A DNA stretch of 64,000 nt, from NCBI GenBank assembly GCA_037355855.1, contig CM074762.1, positions 4,464,001-4,528,000 on the forward strand. Reading direction: 5' to 3'. The stretch comes from Pseudo-nitzschia pungens. Its lineage: Eukaryota > Bacillariophyta > Bacillariophyceae > Bacillariales > Bacillariaceae. Made by a program: the position numbers and the translations under genes. Of this stretch, positions 54,725 to 64,000 are shown piece after piece. Within the stretch, counting starts at the first letter, position 1, and every line of letters begins with the position of its first letter. The notes under the pieces were generated by a model that searched no databases, had not been told where the DNA came from, and saw only the letters and a program-made list of their open reading frames with translations.

Positions 54725-56629
54725 TCATACTTGTCCTAATAGTTTTTCTATATGCCGTTTCTGGCCTCCGCTCTGAAGAGATGCGGCAAATTCACTCAAG
54801 GCACCCTTGATCAAGCTTACACCAGATTGCTGTATCTTCAACTGCTGCAAAATTCGTTCATGGCAACGTTTTGAGTTAACACAAATGAATGCTGCTATCG
54901 CTGCTAGACGATAACAAATGTCTCCCCCACCATTCAGTTTCGCTTCGAATGAAGCCAAAGACACTTGGTGATCATCTAGAGTATCCTCGATGTCCGACCG
55001 AAAAAAATTGTATTCAGCTTTGCGCTTCCTTTCGTCGTATTCAAGTAGTAGTTCGACGAGACGATCGCAATATCTGAGGTCTGCCTCGACGAATTTGGCG
55101 ACAAACCGAAACATGGCATCGTCAGGAGATTGCTCGTCGAGTTGAAATGATAGTGCATATAATATTCTTATTGTCTGAGCTCTCAACTCGGCAAGCCATT
55201 TTCGCTTTGCTTTGATGCTCCTCGACGCTTCAGTGGCTGGTTTAGGTATCCGGCTTCCAACGAAGATGGGAAATAGATATTTCAACCCCCCAGCAATGAC
55301 CAACCGTTCTGCAGCAGTCTTGTATACTTCCCCATCTCCGAAAAAGTCAAGAAGTTTCAGGCCTGAGCCACCCGCGTGCATCTTTTCTTTCAAACAGCGA
55401 ATGACAAGCTCAACTCCTTGACCTTCTAAAAATGCAAAAATATTTGAAGTCGAAAAAGAAATGCATGAACTCAGGGCAATACATGAGTTTTCCAATATCT
55501 CAATTTCGACATCCGATTTGGGTTGCTTCTTTCGATAAATTGCGATAGACTGCAATAGTGTTTCGATTCCGTCTATTTGACTTCTCCTTCCCTTCTCGAC
55601 AGATGAGACATCCTCTTTCTTTGTCGATATAAGCTTTGACCAATCTGGGAGAGCAGAAAACACATCGATGTTCTGGGAAAGGAGCGAAAGAAGTTCGACG
55701 CACTTTGCTTTCAGAAGCTCATTTTGATTTTGGGATGCATCTGCAGTTTCAATTGTAGTGAAAAGCCAAGACACAATCATGCTATCTCGAACCATGACTG
55801 TGTGCACACTATTTTCTTTTCCTAAAATACCGTCAGGCGCTAGCAATGCGTCGAGCTCAAGTATGTTTTCAATGAGCTCTAATGTATTGTCGACACCTTT
55901 CAGGTCTTTATCTTGAGATTCCTCGTCGTTGTCAAATCGATCTAGATTGAGCACAATTCTCTCCCAAGCCTCCATTGCGGTAGCAGCAAATGATCCCAGT
56001 AATGGAAGCACGGATCGATCATCCGCTGCCAACGAAGGGTCGATCCATTCTAGGAGAAGAGACACAACACTTGCGCAAATGTCAGTATTCTCGTGCCCAA
56101 GAAGCTGAATAAGTGTTGGCAGAAGACTGCTGCTCTCAATGTATCTGTAGACCTGCGTATCGGTTGCCAGTGCCTGCAAAGCCGTAATCTGTTCGTACAA
56201 AGCCAACTCGCTATCCATGTAATGCCCTGGTTGATCGGGATTCTCTGCGCGTTTCTGTATATTTTGTTTGTAAACATTTTCCAACGATCTCGAAGCAGCA
56301 TGAACCCCCTTCTTCGATAATTCCAAAATCGTAGAGCCTGCTGCCTTCTTTTCCAGTTCTTCGATCAGTAATTTCATCTCATTTTGATCCTCTGCAATTT
56401 TCACTGTTTTTCTCTTTTTCTTAGGTCTAACGTCAGTTTCGTGTCGCTGAAAGCGGTCCAAGTAATAGCCCGTACCTTCGTCGCCGGTGCCGAAATAAAA
56501 TCCTCTTTTCTCCCCGAGCCATGTTTTCGATGGAATAAATGTTACTAAGTTTTTTTCACTGTCACTGGACATGAGATTTTCCTTTTCTTTTCGTACCGCC
56601 GTGGAACCCACTGGGTTGTCAGATACCAT
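54725..56629 (-). CDS. CTNNBL1: Beta-catenin-like protein 1, spliceosome-associated
   Basis: 634 aa in one exon (the human protein has 563). Near the N-terminus are the family motif KRGFYFGTGDEGTGYYLDRF and a basic cluster RPKKKRKTVK that fits a nuclear signal. Armadillo-type helices follow for most of the length: TQVYRYIESSSLLPTLIQLL, GHENTDICASVVSLLLEWID, ENSCIALSSCISFSTSNIFA and RMKAKRKWLAELRA-like segments. The C-terminal part has RLAAIAAFICVNSKRCHERI, which matches the conserved end of the family. In animals CTNNBL1 binds nuclear signals of CDC5L and PRP31 in the Prp19 complex and works in pre-mRNA splicing in the nucleus. The same role is inferred here. The gene is convergent with the KICS2-like gene, 195 bp away. 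The start is the first ATG of the open frame. Confidence 0.94.
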   Translation of the reverse strand: MVSDNPVGSTAVRKEKENLMSSDSEKNLVTFIPSKTWLGEKRGFYFGTGDEGTGYYLDRFQRHETDVRPKKKRKTVKIAEDQNEMKLLIEELEKKAAGSTILELSKKGVHAASRSLENVYKQNIQKRAENPDQPGHYMDSELALYEQITALQALATDTQVYRYIESSSLLPTLIQLLGHENTDICASVVSLLLEWIDPSLAADDRSVLPLLGSFAATAMEAWERIVLNLDRFDNDEESQDKDLKGVDNTLELIENILELDALLAPDGILGKENSVHTVMVRDSMIVSWLFTTIETADASQNQNELLKAKCVELLSLLSQNIDVFSALPDWSKLISTKKEDVSSVEKGRRSQIDGIETLLQSIAIYRKKQPKSDVEIEILENSCIALSSCISFSTSNIFAFLEGQGVELVIRCLKEKMHAGGSGLKLLDFFGDGEVYKTAAERLVIAGGLKYLFPIFVGSRIPKPATEASRSIKAKRKWLAELRAQTIRILYALSFQLDEQSPDDAMFRFVAKFVEADLRYCDRLVELLLEYDERKRKAEYNFFRSDIEDTLDDHQVSLASFEAKLNGGGDICYRLAAIAAFICVNSKRCHERILQQLKIQQSGVSLIKGALSEFAASLQSGGQKRHIEKLLGQV

Positions 56630-57459
56630 GGTCGGAAAAAGACGTCGTGACCACTGTACCGTACAAGTATTGAGTACCAGTATGCTGCCGTTTCGGCTTT
56701 TGGTGTTGATAGTTTGTGTCTCTTAATCAACCTCAAACCCCAACTAGTAATGTTATGCTCTATCCCATCCTCAAATGCCCATTCACCTTCGACATTCCGC
56801 GACGATTACAGAGATACGAGTAAACCTTACGGATTACCGATAGATACAATTACGATGAGTGGTACGTAACTTACTACGTACGGAGTATTTCGCATTTTTG
56901 TTGGAATGAAATCAGCAAACATGGAAACCAGAGTGTGCATATGAACATACTAGCTATGACAACACCGTATGGGTTGAATTGGCGCCTCCGGTAAGCGTGT
57001 GGAGTTGTAAGTGTCCGTAATGTTCAACTGAAATAACTGTCTTTACTGATTACGACATGCTAAATTATAATTTTTAAATGCCATACCTCATTTGTGATTA
57101 TTTTTAATGGCTTCCACAGAATTAAGTGTTTTTCACTAGGTTTTAACAGTTCACTTTCTCGTAGAACCCTACCACAAAAAACTTTTTTTGACGACTTTTT
57201 CACTTTTCTCCACCCCCAGACCCCCAGTTCTGCCGAACTAAGAGCTACGTTCTAAAAATGTTACAATGCAATTCCAATTTTTACAACTCCACTAATATTC
57301 TCTGGGAATTGAGATCAACAGAGATACTACTAGTAGTAGCAGATGTTCAGGTGTGATGACAGCACAATGACATGTCACAAGATACAACTGTGACATGGAT
57401 TGATGAATCACAAGAATAGCAACAAACTGTACGGTAGCCAAGATGAGATTACTGATCTA
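56630..57459. other. Intergenic upstream of CTNNBL1, no gene seen
   Basis: About 830 bp of AT-rich sequence with no coding signal. It should contain the CTNNBL1 promoter at its left end. I see no clear repeat. Confidence 0.5.
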
Positions 57460-58375
57460 ATGCGTTGATATTTGCTCGTCAGCAATCTTCGGGGATCTAA
57501 TCGACTCGTAGATAAACTGTCTCGTACTGGTCTGAAATAGGGGAAAGCCCTAACAATAATAATACTACATAAAGTCCTGGCAAATCGTGAGTCTACAGTG
57601 GACACTGTTCAGGTCTTATTGCATACACTTAGTTACTACAAGGTACTTCCCTAGAGGTACTTCAGAATCAATCGAAAGGGGAGGGCATGATAGGTGTTTA
57701 ATTTAGAGTGGAATATAAAGAGTGAATAAAGGGAGCTGAGCGCAGCTCAGCTCTGTATCGTGACAGCGATCCGATAACTCGTATAATAACAGAGCTCTGT
57801 AGCTCTGGTACTGTATTCTACGGGTAGCGTATCGGAGTAGCGTAGCGTAGCTCCGATTAATTAGACCGAATCGTGTGCTAGCTCACTTGGATAACTGTTT
57901 GGGCCGGGTATCCGGTCATGGTACATATTATACACCAATGACCCGACCCCGGCGGTAGCATAGTATCTTAGCATGGTATCATGGTAGGTTAGCATCTTTC
58001 AGTATCTCGTAGCATTAGCAACCCTAACCCTGTAGCATTTAGCTACACCATAACAGGTGCTTTACTCGGGGTACGTACGATTGGTACAAATCGTACGCGA
58101 CGGCCCTAGTAACTTCTGCTAGCATCCATACTAAGCAGGATATAGGTCTGCTGCTAAGCCTGTTGCTAAGCCTGTTGCTAAGCCTGTTGCTAAGCCTGCT
58201 GCTAAGCCTGCTGCTAAGGCTGTATGCTACCAATTAGCACACAGCTCAGCACTCAGCTCAGCACTCAGCTCAGCACCTGTTAGTCAGCTACTGGAGGCTG
58301 CTGCCTGTAGCCCCAGTACACTCTCCTACACAGGAGCCTTAGCACAGATCATAGCACCCTGGATATCTTCATATT
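57460..58375 (+). mobile_element. Longer relative of the MITE-like inserts, with internal 12-bp repeat
   Basis: The left part matches insert 1 of LINE X: GTTGATATTTGCTCGTCAGC (57,462), GGCAAATCGTGAGTCTACAG, and CCTAGAGGTACTTCAGA. The right end is GATATCTTCATA (58,364-58,375), the family terminus. It is about 915 bp against 516-543 bp for the inserts. The extra length includes palindromic CAGCTCAGCACT repeats (58,240-58,275) and a 12-bp tandem repeat GCTAAGCCTGTT, six units, at 58,148-58,216. No ORF. The left boundary is approximate. Confidence 0.6.
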
Positions 58376-58410
58376 GGGGTATGTAAATCTGGTACTAATC
58401 CTTCTGGAAG

Positions 58411-60294
58411 ACAATTTTGCGACGCGCGATTTTGTCCGACGTTCCGATGTTCCAGTACTTAAAACACGTAGATTTCTACACACAATTCCCCTTTGATATC
58501 TCCCTCACTTCTCAAGCTCCTACAACAACACCAAGCACTACACCTACTAACAGAGACCTCGCCTATTCGATTCTGCTATTGGTTTGGCTGCTTCTTGCTT
58601 CCTTTGGTTGCTTTGGTTGCTTGTCTCCCTGCCGGTCGATCGCTTCGGCAGCAACAAGCAAACAAGGACACATAATTTTCTACAGCAATTGCAGTACAAA
58701 TTCTACAGCTGCTCTTTTTTGATTCTGCTTTGTCTCCGAGCTCGGTTTGTTTTTCGATCTGTTTTCAAGCTACCTTATTATTTAACGCTATACAGTCTTT
58801 CAAGCCCCATAAGTGATACCCACTTAACGTTCTACATTCTTCAAGGTTGAACCCACTTAACGTTCTACATTCTTCAAGACCGAACACATATACACCCCCC
58901 TTCTAGAAGGTTCCTACTTGCTGATCCTTAAGTATTTGCAAGTTCGCGCGAGCATATCTTCCAGTTCCCCCTTTATTTTCAAGCCAATTGCCCACTACTC
59001 CTTAAGTGTTTATCACTTAAGAGTACCCCTGATTCCTAGCCAAGCCCCCCAGTCCATAAGTGTTTTCGCTTAAGGCTCCCCATACTACATCTGTTTCCAA
59101 GCCAAGACCAACCGATCCCTAAGTACCTCCTACTTAGTGCACTCTTGTTTCCAAGACTACATCTACTATCGCCCCTTGTTTTCAAGACTACAGTTTCTCT
59201 GGTCCCTAAGTGTTCGCGAGGTCCCTGATCCCTAAGTGTTTTCGCTATAAAGCACCCCCAACTTGAACTTCAAGTTCGACACTGTTTTCAAGACACAAGC
59301 CTCCCCCTGGTCCCTAGGTGTTTCGAGTACAGCCCCTGTTTTCAGTTAAGCAGCTTCCCTGGTCCCTAAGTGTTCGCGAGTTCCCTGCTCCTTAAGTGTT
59401 TTCGCTATTAAGCAACCCCAACTTGAACTTCAAGTTCGACACTGTTTTCAAGACACAAGCCTCCCCCTGGTCCATAGGTGTTTCTACAAAAGCCCCTGTT
59501 TTCAAGCAAGCAGCTTCCCTAAGTGTCTCGCTCAAGGTACCTGTTTTCAAGCCAATTGCCACTGTTTCTACCCCTAATTATTCCCCTTGTTTCCAAGCAG
59601 GCAGCTTCCCCGGTCCCTAAGTGTCTCGCTCAAGGTCCCTGTTTTCAAGCCAATTGCCCCTGGATACTGTTTCCACTTATAAGTACTCGCGAGTTTGAAC
59701 TTCAAGTTCCCTCCTGAGCCTTTTAAGTGTGCCCTGCTATTGATATCCCCCGGTCCCTAAGTGTTCCTACTAAAGCCCCTGGTTTCAAGCTAAGGGGCTG
59801 CTGTATCTCAATTCAAATCGTATACGATTCGAATTTGCAAGCCTACAAGCCTACACGATTTGCAGTAGTTGCAAAATTGTTCAAATTTGCACAATTTTCA
59901 CGCTACGAGTACAGTACGAGTACCAGATTTGCAGTAGTTGCAAAATTGTTCAAATTTGCACAATTTTCACGCTACGAGTACAGAGTACAAGCCTACACAT
60001 TTTGCAGAGTTCTTCCTCTTCCGCGCGCAGAGTTTTTGGGCTCCAAGTGTGAGACAAATTTTGCTTGTTTTTTAGCAAAAATTTCCAAGTTCCCGGGTTA
60101 CTTTTGTGGGTGTGCTCCAGTATATTTTTTGGATCCCCAGGGACCTTTTCCTTGTCCAGACCAAGGTTACCCTTGTTGTTGCTGCTGTACCCTGTTTCCA
60201 GAATACACCCATCTGTATATATACATACAGGTTAACACTGACAGCCTACCAGCGCCCGAGCCAACACGCCTATTCAGACGATACTAGCCCCACC
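58411..60294 (+). other. 5' leader of LINE copy C with hairpin array
   Basis: Non-coding. After the terminal monomer come repeated dyads such as CTTAAGTGTTTATCACTTAAG (59,009-59,029), CATAAGTGTTTTCGCTTAAGG (59,056) and CCCTAAGTGTTCGCGAG (59,205, 59,358). Two near-identical blocks around CTTGAACTTCAAGTTCGACAC lie at 59,262 and 59,420. Near the ORF a direct repeat of TTTGCAGTAGTTGCAAAATTG occurs at 59,859 and 59,929. Translation of the last 190 bp upstream of the ATG stays open and is conserved with copies A and B. Confidence 0.75.
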
Positions 60295-63267
60295 ATGCCT
60301 CCCCCCCCGCCAGCTTCCAGGCGAAAAAGGCCTCCCTTGGCTGCCACTCCTTCAAACAAACGCGCCTTTATGGGGACTCCTTCCCGCCGACCACCTGCTG
60401 GTTCCGTTCTTCAGGCTACTCCCTCTCCCCCTCCCTCTCCCCGTACAGCTAGGGATTCACTCCCTTCTGATGATGATATGTCCTTCACTTCTGCTGTGTC
60501 TACTGGTGCACTAGATGATGTTGATATGAGCACTGAGCAGTCAGGCACTGGGCATTCAGACACAGGGCATTCAGGCAGTGGGCAGTCCGACAGTGGGAAG
60601 TCTGACAGTGGGAAGTCCAACAGTGGGAAGTCCAACAGTGGAAAGTCCAACAGTGGGACGTCCAACAGCGGGAAGTCCAACAGTGGAAAGTCCAACAGTG
60701 AGACGTCTAGGGATGGCCAGCCAGGCTCTGAGCACTCAGACTCTAAGCACTCTCCTTCCAAGGTCTCTCCTTCCAAGTCTAGTCTGAAACAAGCTACTCT
60801 TGCATTTCTTTCTGACACACCGTCTGCAGAGCGACATGCCCTGCGCCAGAAAGCCCTGGCTGCTGCCAACAAAGCTCACTCAGATTCCTTCCTCTGGTGC
60901 TTCTACGGTAAGGGGCCTTTTACTGGTCGTGCTTCCATTCCCACCCCTATCCAAACTCTTCGTAAAACTCCAGCAGGATCCCGGCTATGGACTGGGTGTC
61001 CTAGTCCCACTCACTTCTTCAGCAAGAAAGATGGGAATGACAAGAAATCCATCCATGATGTCTGTCAGTCTGCCATCCCTCCAGCATATGCTCAAGCTTT
61101 TCCTGACAACCCTGAGTGGAGAACTGCTTCTGTGGAGTCCCTGGTTTCCCTTGCTTCTCTCTGCTTTCAAGCCTCTGCAGACTGGACCAAGCAACCTTCT
61201 GGCCATGCTCTGAAGAGATGTCTTATTGGTTTGGCCAAGATGTCTCCTGAGTGTTTTGATGACCTGTATTGTGAAGGTAACCTTTTGCCCAGCACTGAAG
61301 GAAAAGTTTGGTTGGCAGCCAATCAGGTGCTTGGCTCTCACTGGCATTTCAAGAAGAAACCTCCTACACCTGCGCCACCTGTGGCTGATGATGCTTCCAC
61401 TTCCAAATCTTCCCCTTCCAAATCAGTGTCCTTTCTTCCTGGTGGTGGTGATGCTACTGTCTTGTCCTCCTCTGCTGGGCATTTCCTCCAACGCCGAGGG
61501 GTTTGCTCCAGTGATTCTAGAGCTCCTGTGGATGTAACTGCTGGCACCAAGTGTTCCCATAGTTCTTTTGTCACTCTGTCCCTTCCAAGGTTGATGTCAC
61601 AACGCCCTGGGGAACTGTATGATGAACTGCTCAAGTCTCTCAAGGAAGCTTTGGATCTTCTATGGACTGTTGACAAGCGCCTGGTGTTGTATGTTTTTCC
61701 CTCAAGAGCCAGGCTCAACCCCAAGGCCAAGCCTGTTACCAAGTTTTGGACGACACTTCCTGACAGGAAGACCTTGGAATTGTATGTTGCTCAGCTCTGG
61801 CTTCGCAGTAGAACTGCTCCTCATCTACGCTTCTTTTTGGGACACAGTGCTTCCCTGGAGAAACTCTTTTCAGCACAATTGCTCCAGAGGCTCAGAGACC
61901 GTGACATGGACCTGAAGTTTGACCACATACAGGCCCCAGTTATTGTCACCTGTGGCTTTCTCCTTGGATCTTACATGCAGAGTTTTGATCTTGACCACTA
62001 CAACGAATTGCTTCAGACTCATCCCAGGTTTCAGGCATGTCCTATTGCTGTTATCAGGAAGAATATCAGCCTTGACAACTCCAGAACTCCTGATCCCAAT
62101 CCGGTTCTGGCTGCTCATGTTTTATGTGATGCAACAAAGCGCGCCCAAACTGTTAAGCTCCTCAAAGCCCAGTTCAACCGTTGCAAACCTTCAGACATTG
62201 CCTCTTTACCTGATGGTAAATTCTACAAGTTTATTGAGACAGCTACCAATCCTTCTGACAGACCTCTTCCCCCCTCCAAGCTCAAGACTGTTCGCCAGGC
62301 TAAGCACCGCCAAGCCAAATTTATTGAGAGCCATGAAACTGCTCCTGTTCTGGGGGTAGTTGATCTTGATCTTCCAGTTGACTTGGGCCAAGGGCTGGGT
62401 TTGAAGACACTGCGCAGTGTGCTTCTGGGTATCAGAACCCGTGACAATTGGTCATGGCCTCTTTTTCTTTCTGTCGATACCAGTTCATACCGAGGCGAGA
62501 TCCTTGCTTTGTACAACATCACTACCAAGGCTGAAGCAATGGCCATGTTGTCTTTCCTGCCTATTTTTCTGGAAGCTCAGTATGGTTCTTGTGTTAGACA
62601 ATGGTTCTCTTCTGAGTGCTTGACTGAAATGGAAGCTTACCATTGGGATGATGCAGTCAATTGTGTTGTGGAAACTGCACCTGCTGCAGATCCAATGCAG
62701 GATAACTCTCTTCCCTTTTTTGGTGATGGGGATGCACGAGATTGGGAACTTGTTGATGATGACTTGTCAGTTGACCTTGCTCCCGATCTCACTTTTGATC
62801 TGGATTTGCACTTTAACCTCCAAGCCCGTGCTGACAGTGGTGGTGGAGGCTTTGATGATTCTCAATCCATGGATACTTTAGCGACTGGCACTTCCAATCT
62901 TACTGCTGTCCAGGCCTCAGCGCCTGCAGGTGCTGTTCCTCCTGGCGGTGATCCTACCCATGTGGCCAAGGCTGATGCCTCCCCTGGTATCTCTCCTGAA
63001 GTTCCCCCTGAAGTTCCTGACCCTCCCCATAATGCCATGGCTGGTGACCTCCCTGTGGTCTCTCCTGAGTCCTCAACTGCAGTTCCTGCTGCCGGTGGTG
63101 GGGAAGATGCAGCCTCTGCATTGAGGCTTGGAGTTGCTGCAATTGCATTCTCTTCCAGTCATGATGCTAGTGTCAGTGATTTGAGCCATGCCAATGTCTC
63201 CACCAAATCAGCTCCGGCAACTCTTCCTTCCGTGCGACAGACTCGGTTTCCTTCTGATCATGGTTAG
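60295..63267 (+). CDS. LINE ORF1, Gag-like protein of unknown fold (copy C)
   Basis: 990 aa from ATG 60,295 (MPPPPPASRRKRPPLAATPS), very close to ORF1 of copy B with scattered substitutions. The N-terminal repeat SNSGK differs in unit number and order from copy B (60,590-60,710). The frame is also open upstream to 60,106. Conserved blocks are the same as in copy B: PTHFFSKKDGNDKKSIHDVC, CFDDLYCEGNLLPSTEGK and FNRCKPSDIASLPDGKFYKF. No known domain was recognised. The stop at 63,265-63,267 overlaps the ATG of ORF2 at 63,260-63,262. It is intact, so copy C could still supply ORF1 protein. Confidence 0.87.
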   Translation: MPPPPPASRRKRPPLAATPSNKRAFMGTPSRRPPAGSVLQATPSPPPSPRTARDSLPSDDDMSFTSAVSTGALDDVDMSTEQSGTGHSDTGHSGSGQSDSGKSDSGKSNSGKSNSGKSNSGTSNSGKSNSGKSNSETSRDGQPGSEHSDSKHSPSKVSPSKSSLKQATLAFLSDTPSAERHALRQKALAAANKAHSDSFLWCFYGKGPFTGRASIPTPIQTLRKTPAGSRLWTGCPSPTHFFSKKDGNDKKSIHDVCQSAIPPAYAQAFPDNPEWRTASVESLVSLASLCFQASADWTKQPSGHALKRCLIGLAKMSPECFDDLYCEGNLLPSTEGKVWLAANQVLGSHWHFKKKPPTPAPPVADDASTSKSSPSKSVSFLPGGGDATVLSSSAGHFLQRRGVCSSDSRAPVDVTAGTKCSHSSFVTLSLPRLMSQRPGELYDELLKSLKEALDLLWTVDKRLVLYVFPSRARLNPKAKPVTKFWTTLPDRKTLELYVAQLWLRSRTAPHLRFFLGHSASLEKLFSAQLLQRLRDRDMDLKFDHIQAPVIVTCGFLLGSYMQSFDLDHYNELLQTHPRFQACPIAVIRKNISLDNSRTPDPNPVLAAHVLCDATKRAQTVKLLKAQFNRCKPSDIASLPDGKFYKFIETATNPSDRPLPPSKLKTVRQAKHRQAKFIESHETAPVLGVVDLDLPVDLGQGLGLKTLRSVLLGIRTRDNWSWPLFLSVDTSSYRGEILALYNITTKAEAMAMLSFLPIFLEAQYGSCVRQWFSSECLTEMEAYHWDDAVNCVVETAPAADPMQDNSLPFFGDGDARDWELVDDDLSVDLAPDLTFDLDLHFNLQARADSGGGGFDDSQSMDTLATGTSNLTAVQASAPAGAVPPGGDPTHVAKADASPGISPEVPPEVPDPPHNAMAGDLPVVSPESSTAVPAAGGGEDAASALRLGVAAIAFSSSHDASVSDLSHANVSTKSAPATLPSVRQTRFPSDHG

Positions 63268-63862
63268 CTCTTCTGGTATGAGGTGTGATGGGATGCCTTC
63301 CAATCCAAATCCCATCAATGCTTCTCCTGTTTCTCCCTTTTCCCCCTCCGCCTCTTCCCCTGTCTCTCATTTTGTCCAATTAACTCTTCATGGAGACTCT
63401 CTTGCTGCTAAGGATTCTGACAGTTTTGGTCATTCCTTCCCTCAAGCTCCATCCTATAACTCCACCATCATCACTTTCCAAAACATTGGGCCACAGCGCC
63501 AAGCTGCCTTTATGTCCATGTCCAAGCACAACGCCCGTCAATTTGTCAAGAGCAATGCCAGTGTGGCTCTTTATGCTGAACATTGTTTGAATGAATCCAA
63601 ACTCCTGCCCTGTGATCTTTTCAATCGGCGCATGAAGAATGTCAGTCCCTCAAGTTTTTCCTATCTTGCTAACAACAAGCATGAAGCTTCTGCCTGCTCG
63701 TGGCTTCAGCCTGGCGGCACAGGTTTTTCCATTGACCAGCTGTTCAGCTCCCACAAGGTTGCACATGGAGCTGATCCATCTGGTCTTGGCAGATGGTCCT
63801 TTGTCAAGTTTCAGGGCAGGGATGGCTACAATGTCACCATGTTTTCTGCCTACTGCCCAGTT
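63260..63862 (+). pseudogene. LINE ORF2, copy C, cut by a nested insertion
   Basis: The N-terminal 200 or so residues of ORF2 (start of the AP-like endonuclease: FQNIGPQRQAAF, YAEHCLNESKLLPCDL, PGGTGFSIDQLFSSHK, GYNVTMFSAYCPV) are collinear with copy B. At 63,863 the frame enters an unrelated family 5' end and stops at 63,913. Catalytic Asp280 and everything after it are missing from this piece. Confidence 0.9.
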
Positions 63863-64000
63863 ACAATTTGCGCATCGCGCATTTTGTCCGACGTTCCGAT
63901 GTTCCAGTACTAAAAATACGTAGATTTCTACACAACTTTACCATGCGATATCTCGCTCCCTTTTACACCACCAATCACAACCCCAGGACCTACATGTATT
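63863..64000 (+). mobile_element. 5' end of another LINE-family element nested in copy C
   Basis: Starts ACAATTTGCGCATCGCGCAT, TTTGTCCGACGTTCCGATG, and runs on with ACGTAGATTTCTACACAACT, exactly like the starts of Y and Z. Whether it is a full LINE or an ORF-less derivative cannot be decided, because the window ends. Confidence 0.88.

Larger units (their letters stand above)
58411..63862 (+). mobile_element. LINE-like non-LTR retrotransposon, copy C, interrupted
   Basis: Plus-strand family member with a complete 5' end (ACAATTTTGCGACGCGCGAT at 58,411). It has a leader of about 1.88 kb, an open ORF1 (60,295-63,267) and the first 600 bases of ORF2. ORF2 stops matching after AYCPV at 63,862, where another family member starts. 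The rest of C, if present, lies beyond the window. Confidence 0.92.

Overview
The window is eukaryotic nuclear DNA, most likely from a stramenopile and probably a diatom. The single-copy genes are intron-poor or carry very short GT-AG introns (about 73-118 bp). A secreted trypsin-like protease has the Pro-Thr-rich tail common in diatoms and oomycetes. The mobile elements are non-LTR retrotransposons with RNase H, PIF/Harbinger DNA transposons and decayed LTR-retrotransposon pieces. The species assignment is inference.

Positions 1-33,784 are almost entirely one large non-LTR (LINE-like) retrotransposon family and its derivatives. Copy A (1-10,732, minus) is nearly full length but carries two nonsense codons. 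Copy X (10,993-14,006, plus) is a 5'-truncated ORF2 relic interrupted by two short DNA elements in opposite orientation. Y (14,025-16,030, plus) is a 2-kb element with the LINE's ends but no ORF. Copy B (about 16,031-26,754, minus) has both ORFs open. The X-Y block then occurs again at 26,755-33,765, nearly identical, and there Y contains a nested relative, Z. Y and Z each have clean 19-bp target-site duplications. Copy C (58,411 onward, plus) has an open ORF1, but its ORF2 is cut at 63,862 by another family member.

The LINE has ORF1 (about 990 aa, unknown fold, low-complexity N-terminus) overlapping ORF2 (about 1,946 aa: AP-like endonuclease, reverse transcriptase, RNase H, CCHC zinc motif) by eight bases, which suggests coupled translation. 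Its 1.4-2 kb leader is packed with short dyads around AAGTG..CACTT-type stems.

Positions 33,785-57,460 hold the single-copy genes. (1) An eight-exon minus-strand gene for a PLU-1/PHD chromatin protein that resembles the C-terminal half of KDM5 demethylases but has no JmjC domain. (2) LTR-retrotransposon gag and integrase relics. (3) Minisatellite blocks. (4) A complete PIF/Harbinger transposon with TIRs and TSD; its transposase ORF is open and its partner ORF is broken. (5) A secreted trypsin-like protease with a lysine-cluster tail. (6) A 40-bp minisatellite. (7) A multi-exon gene resembling KICSTOR subunit KICS2. (8) Convergent to it, CTNNBL1.

The most interesting points are the KICS2-like gene, the JmjC-less PLU-1/PHD protein, the LINE family's 5' hairpin array and ORF-less derivatives, and the near-perfect duplication flanking copy B, which may be very recent or an assembly artefact. 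Exon boundaries were worked out by hand from splice dinucleotides and phase, without transcript data.
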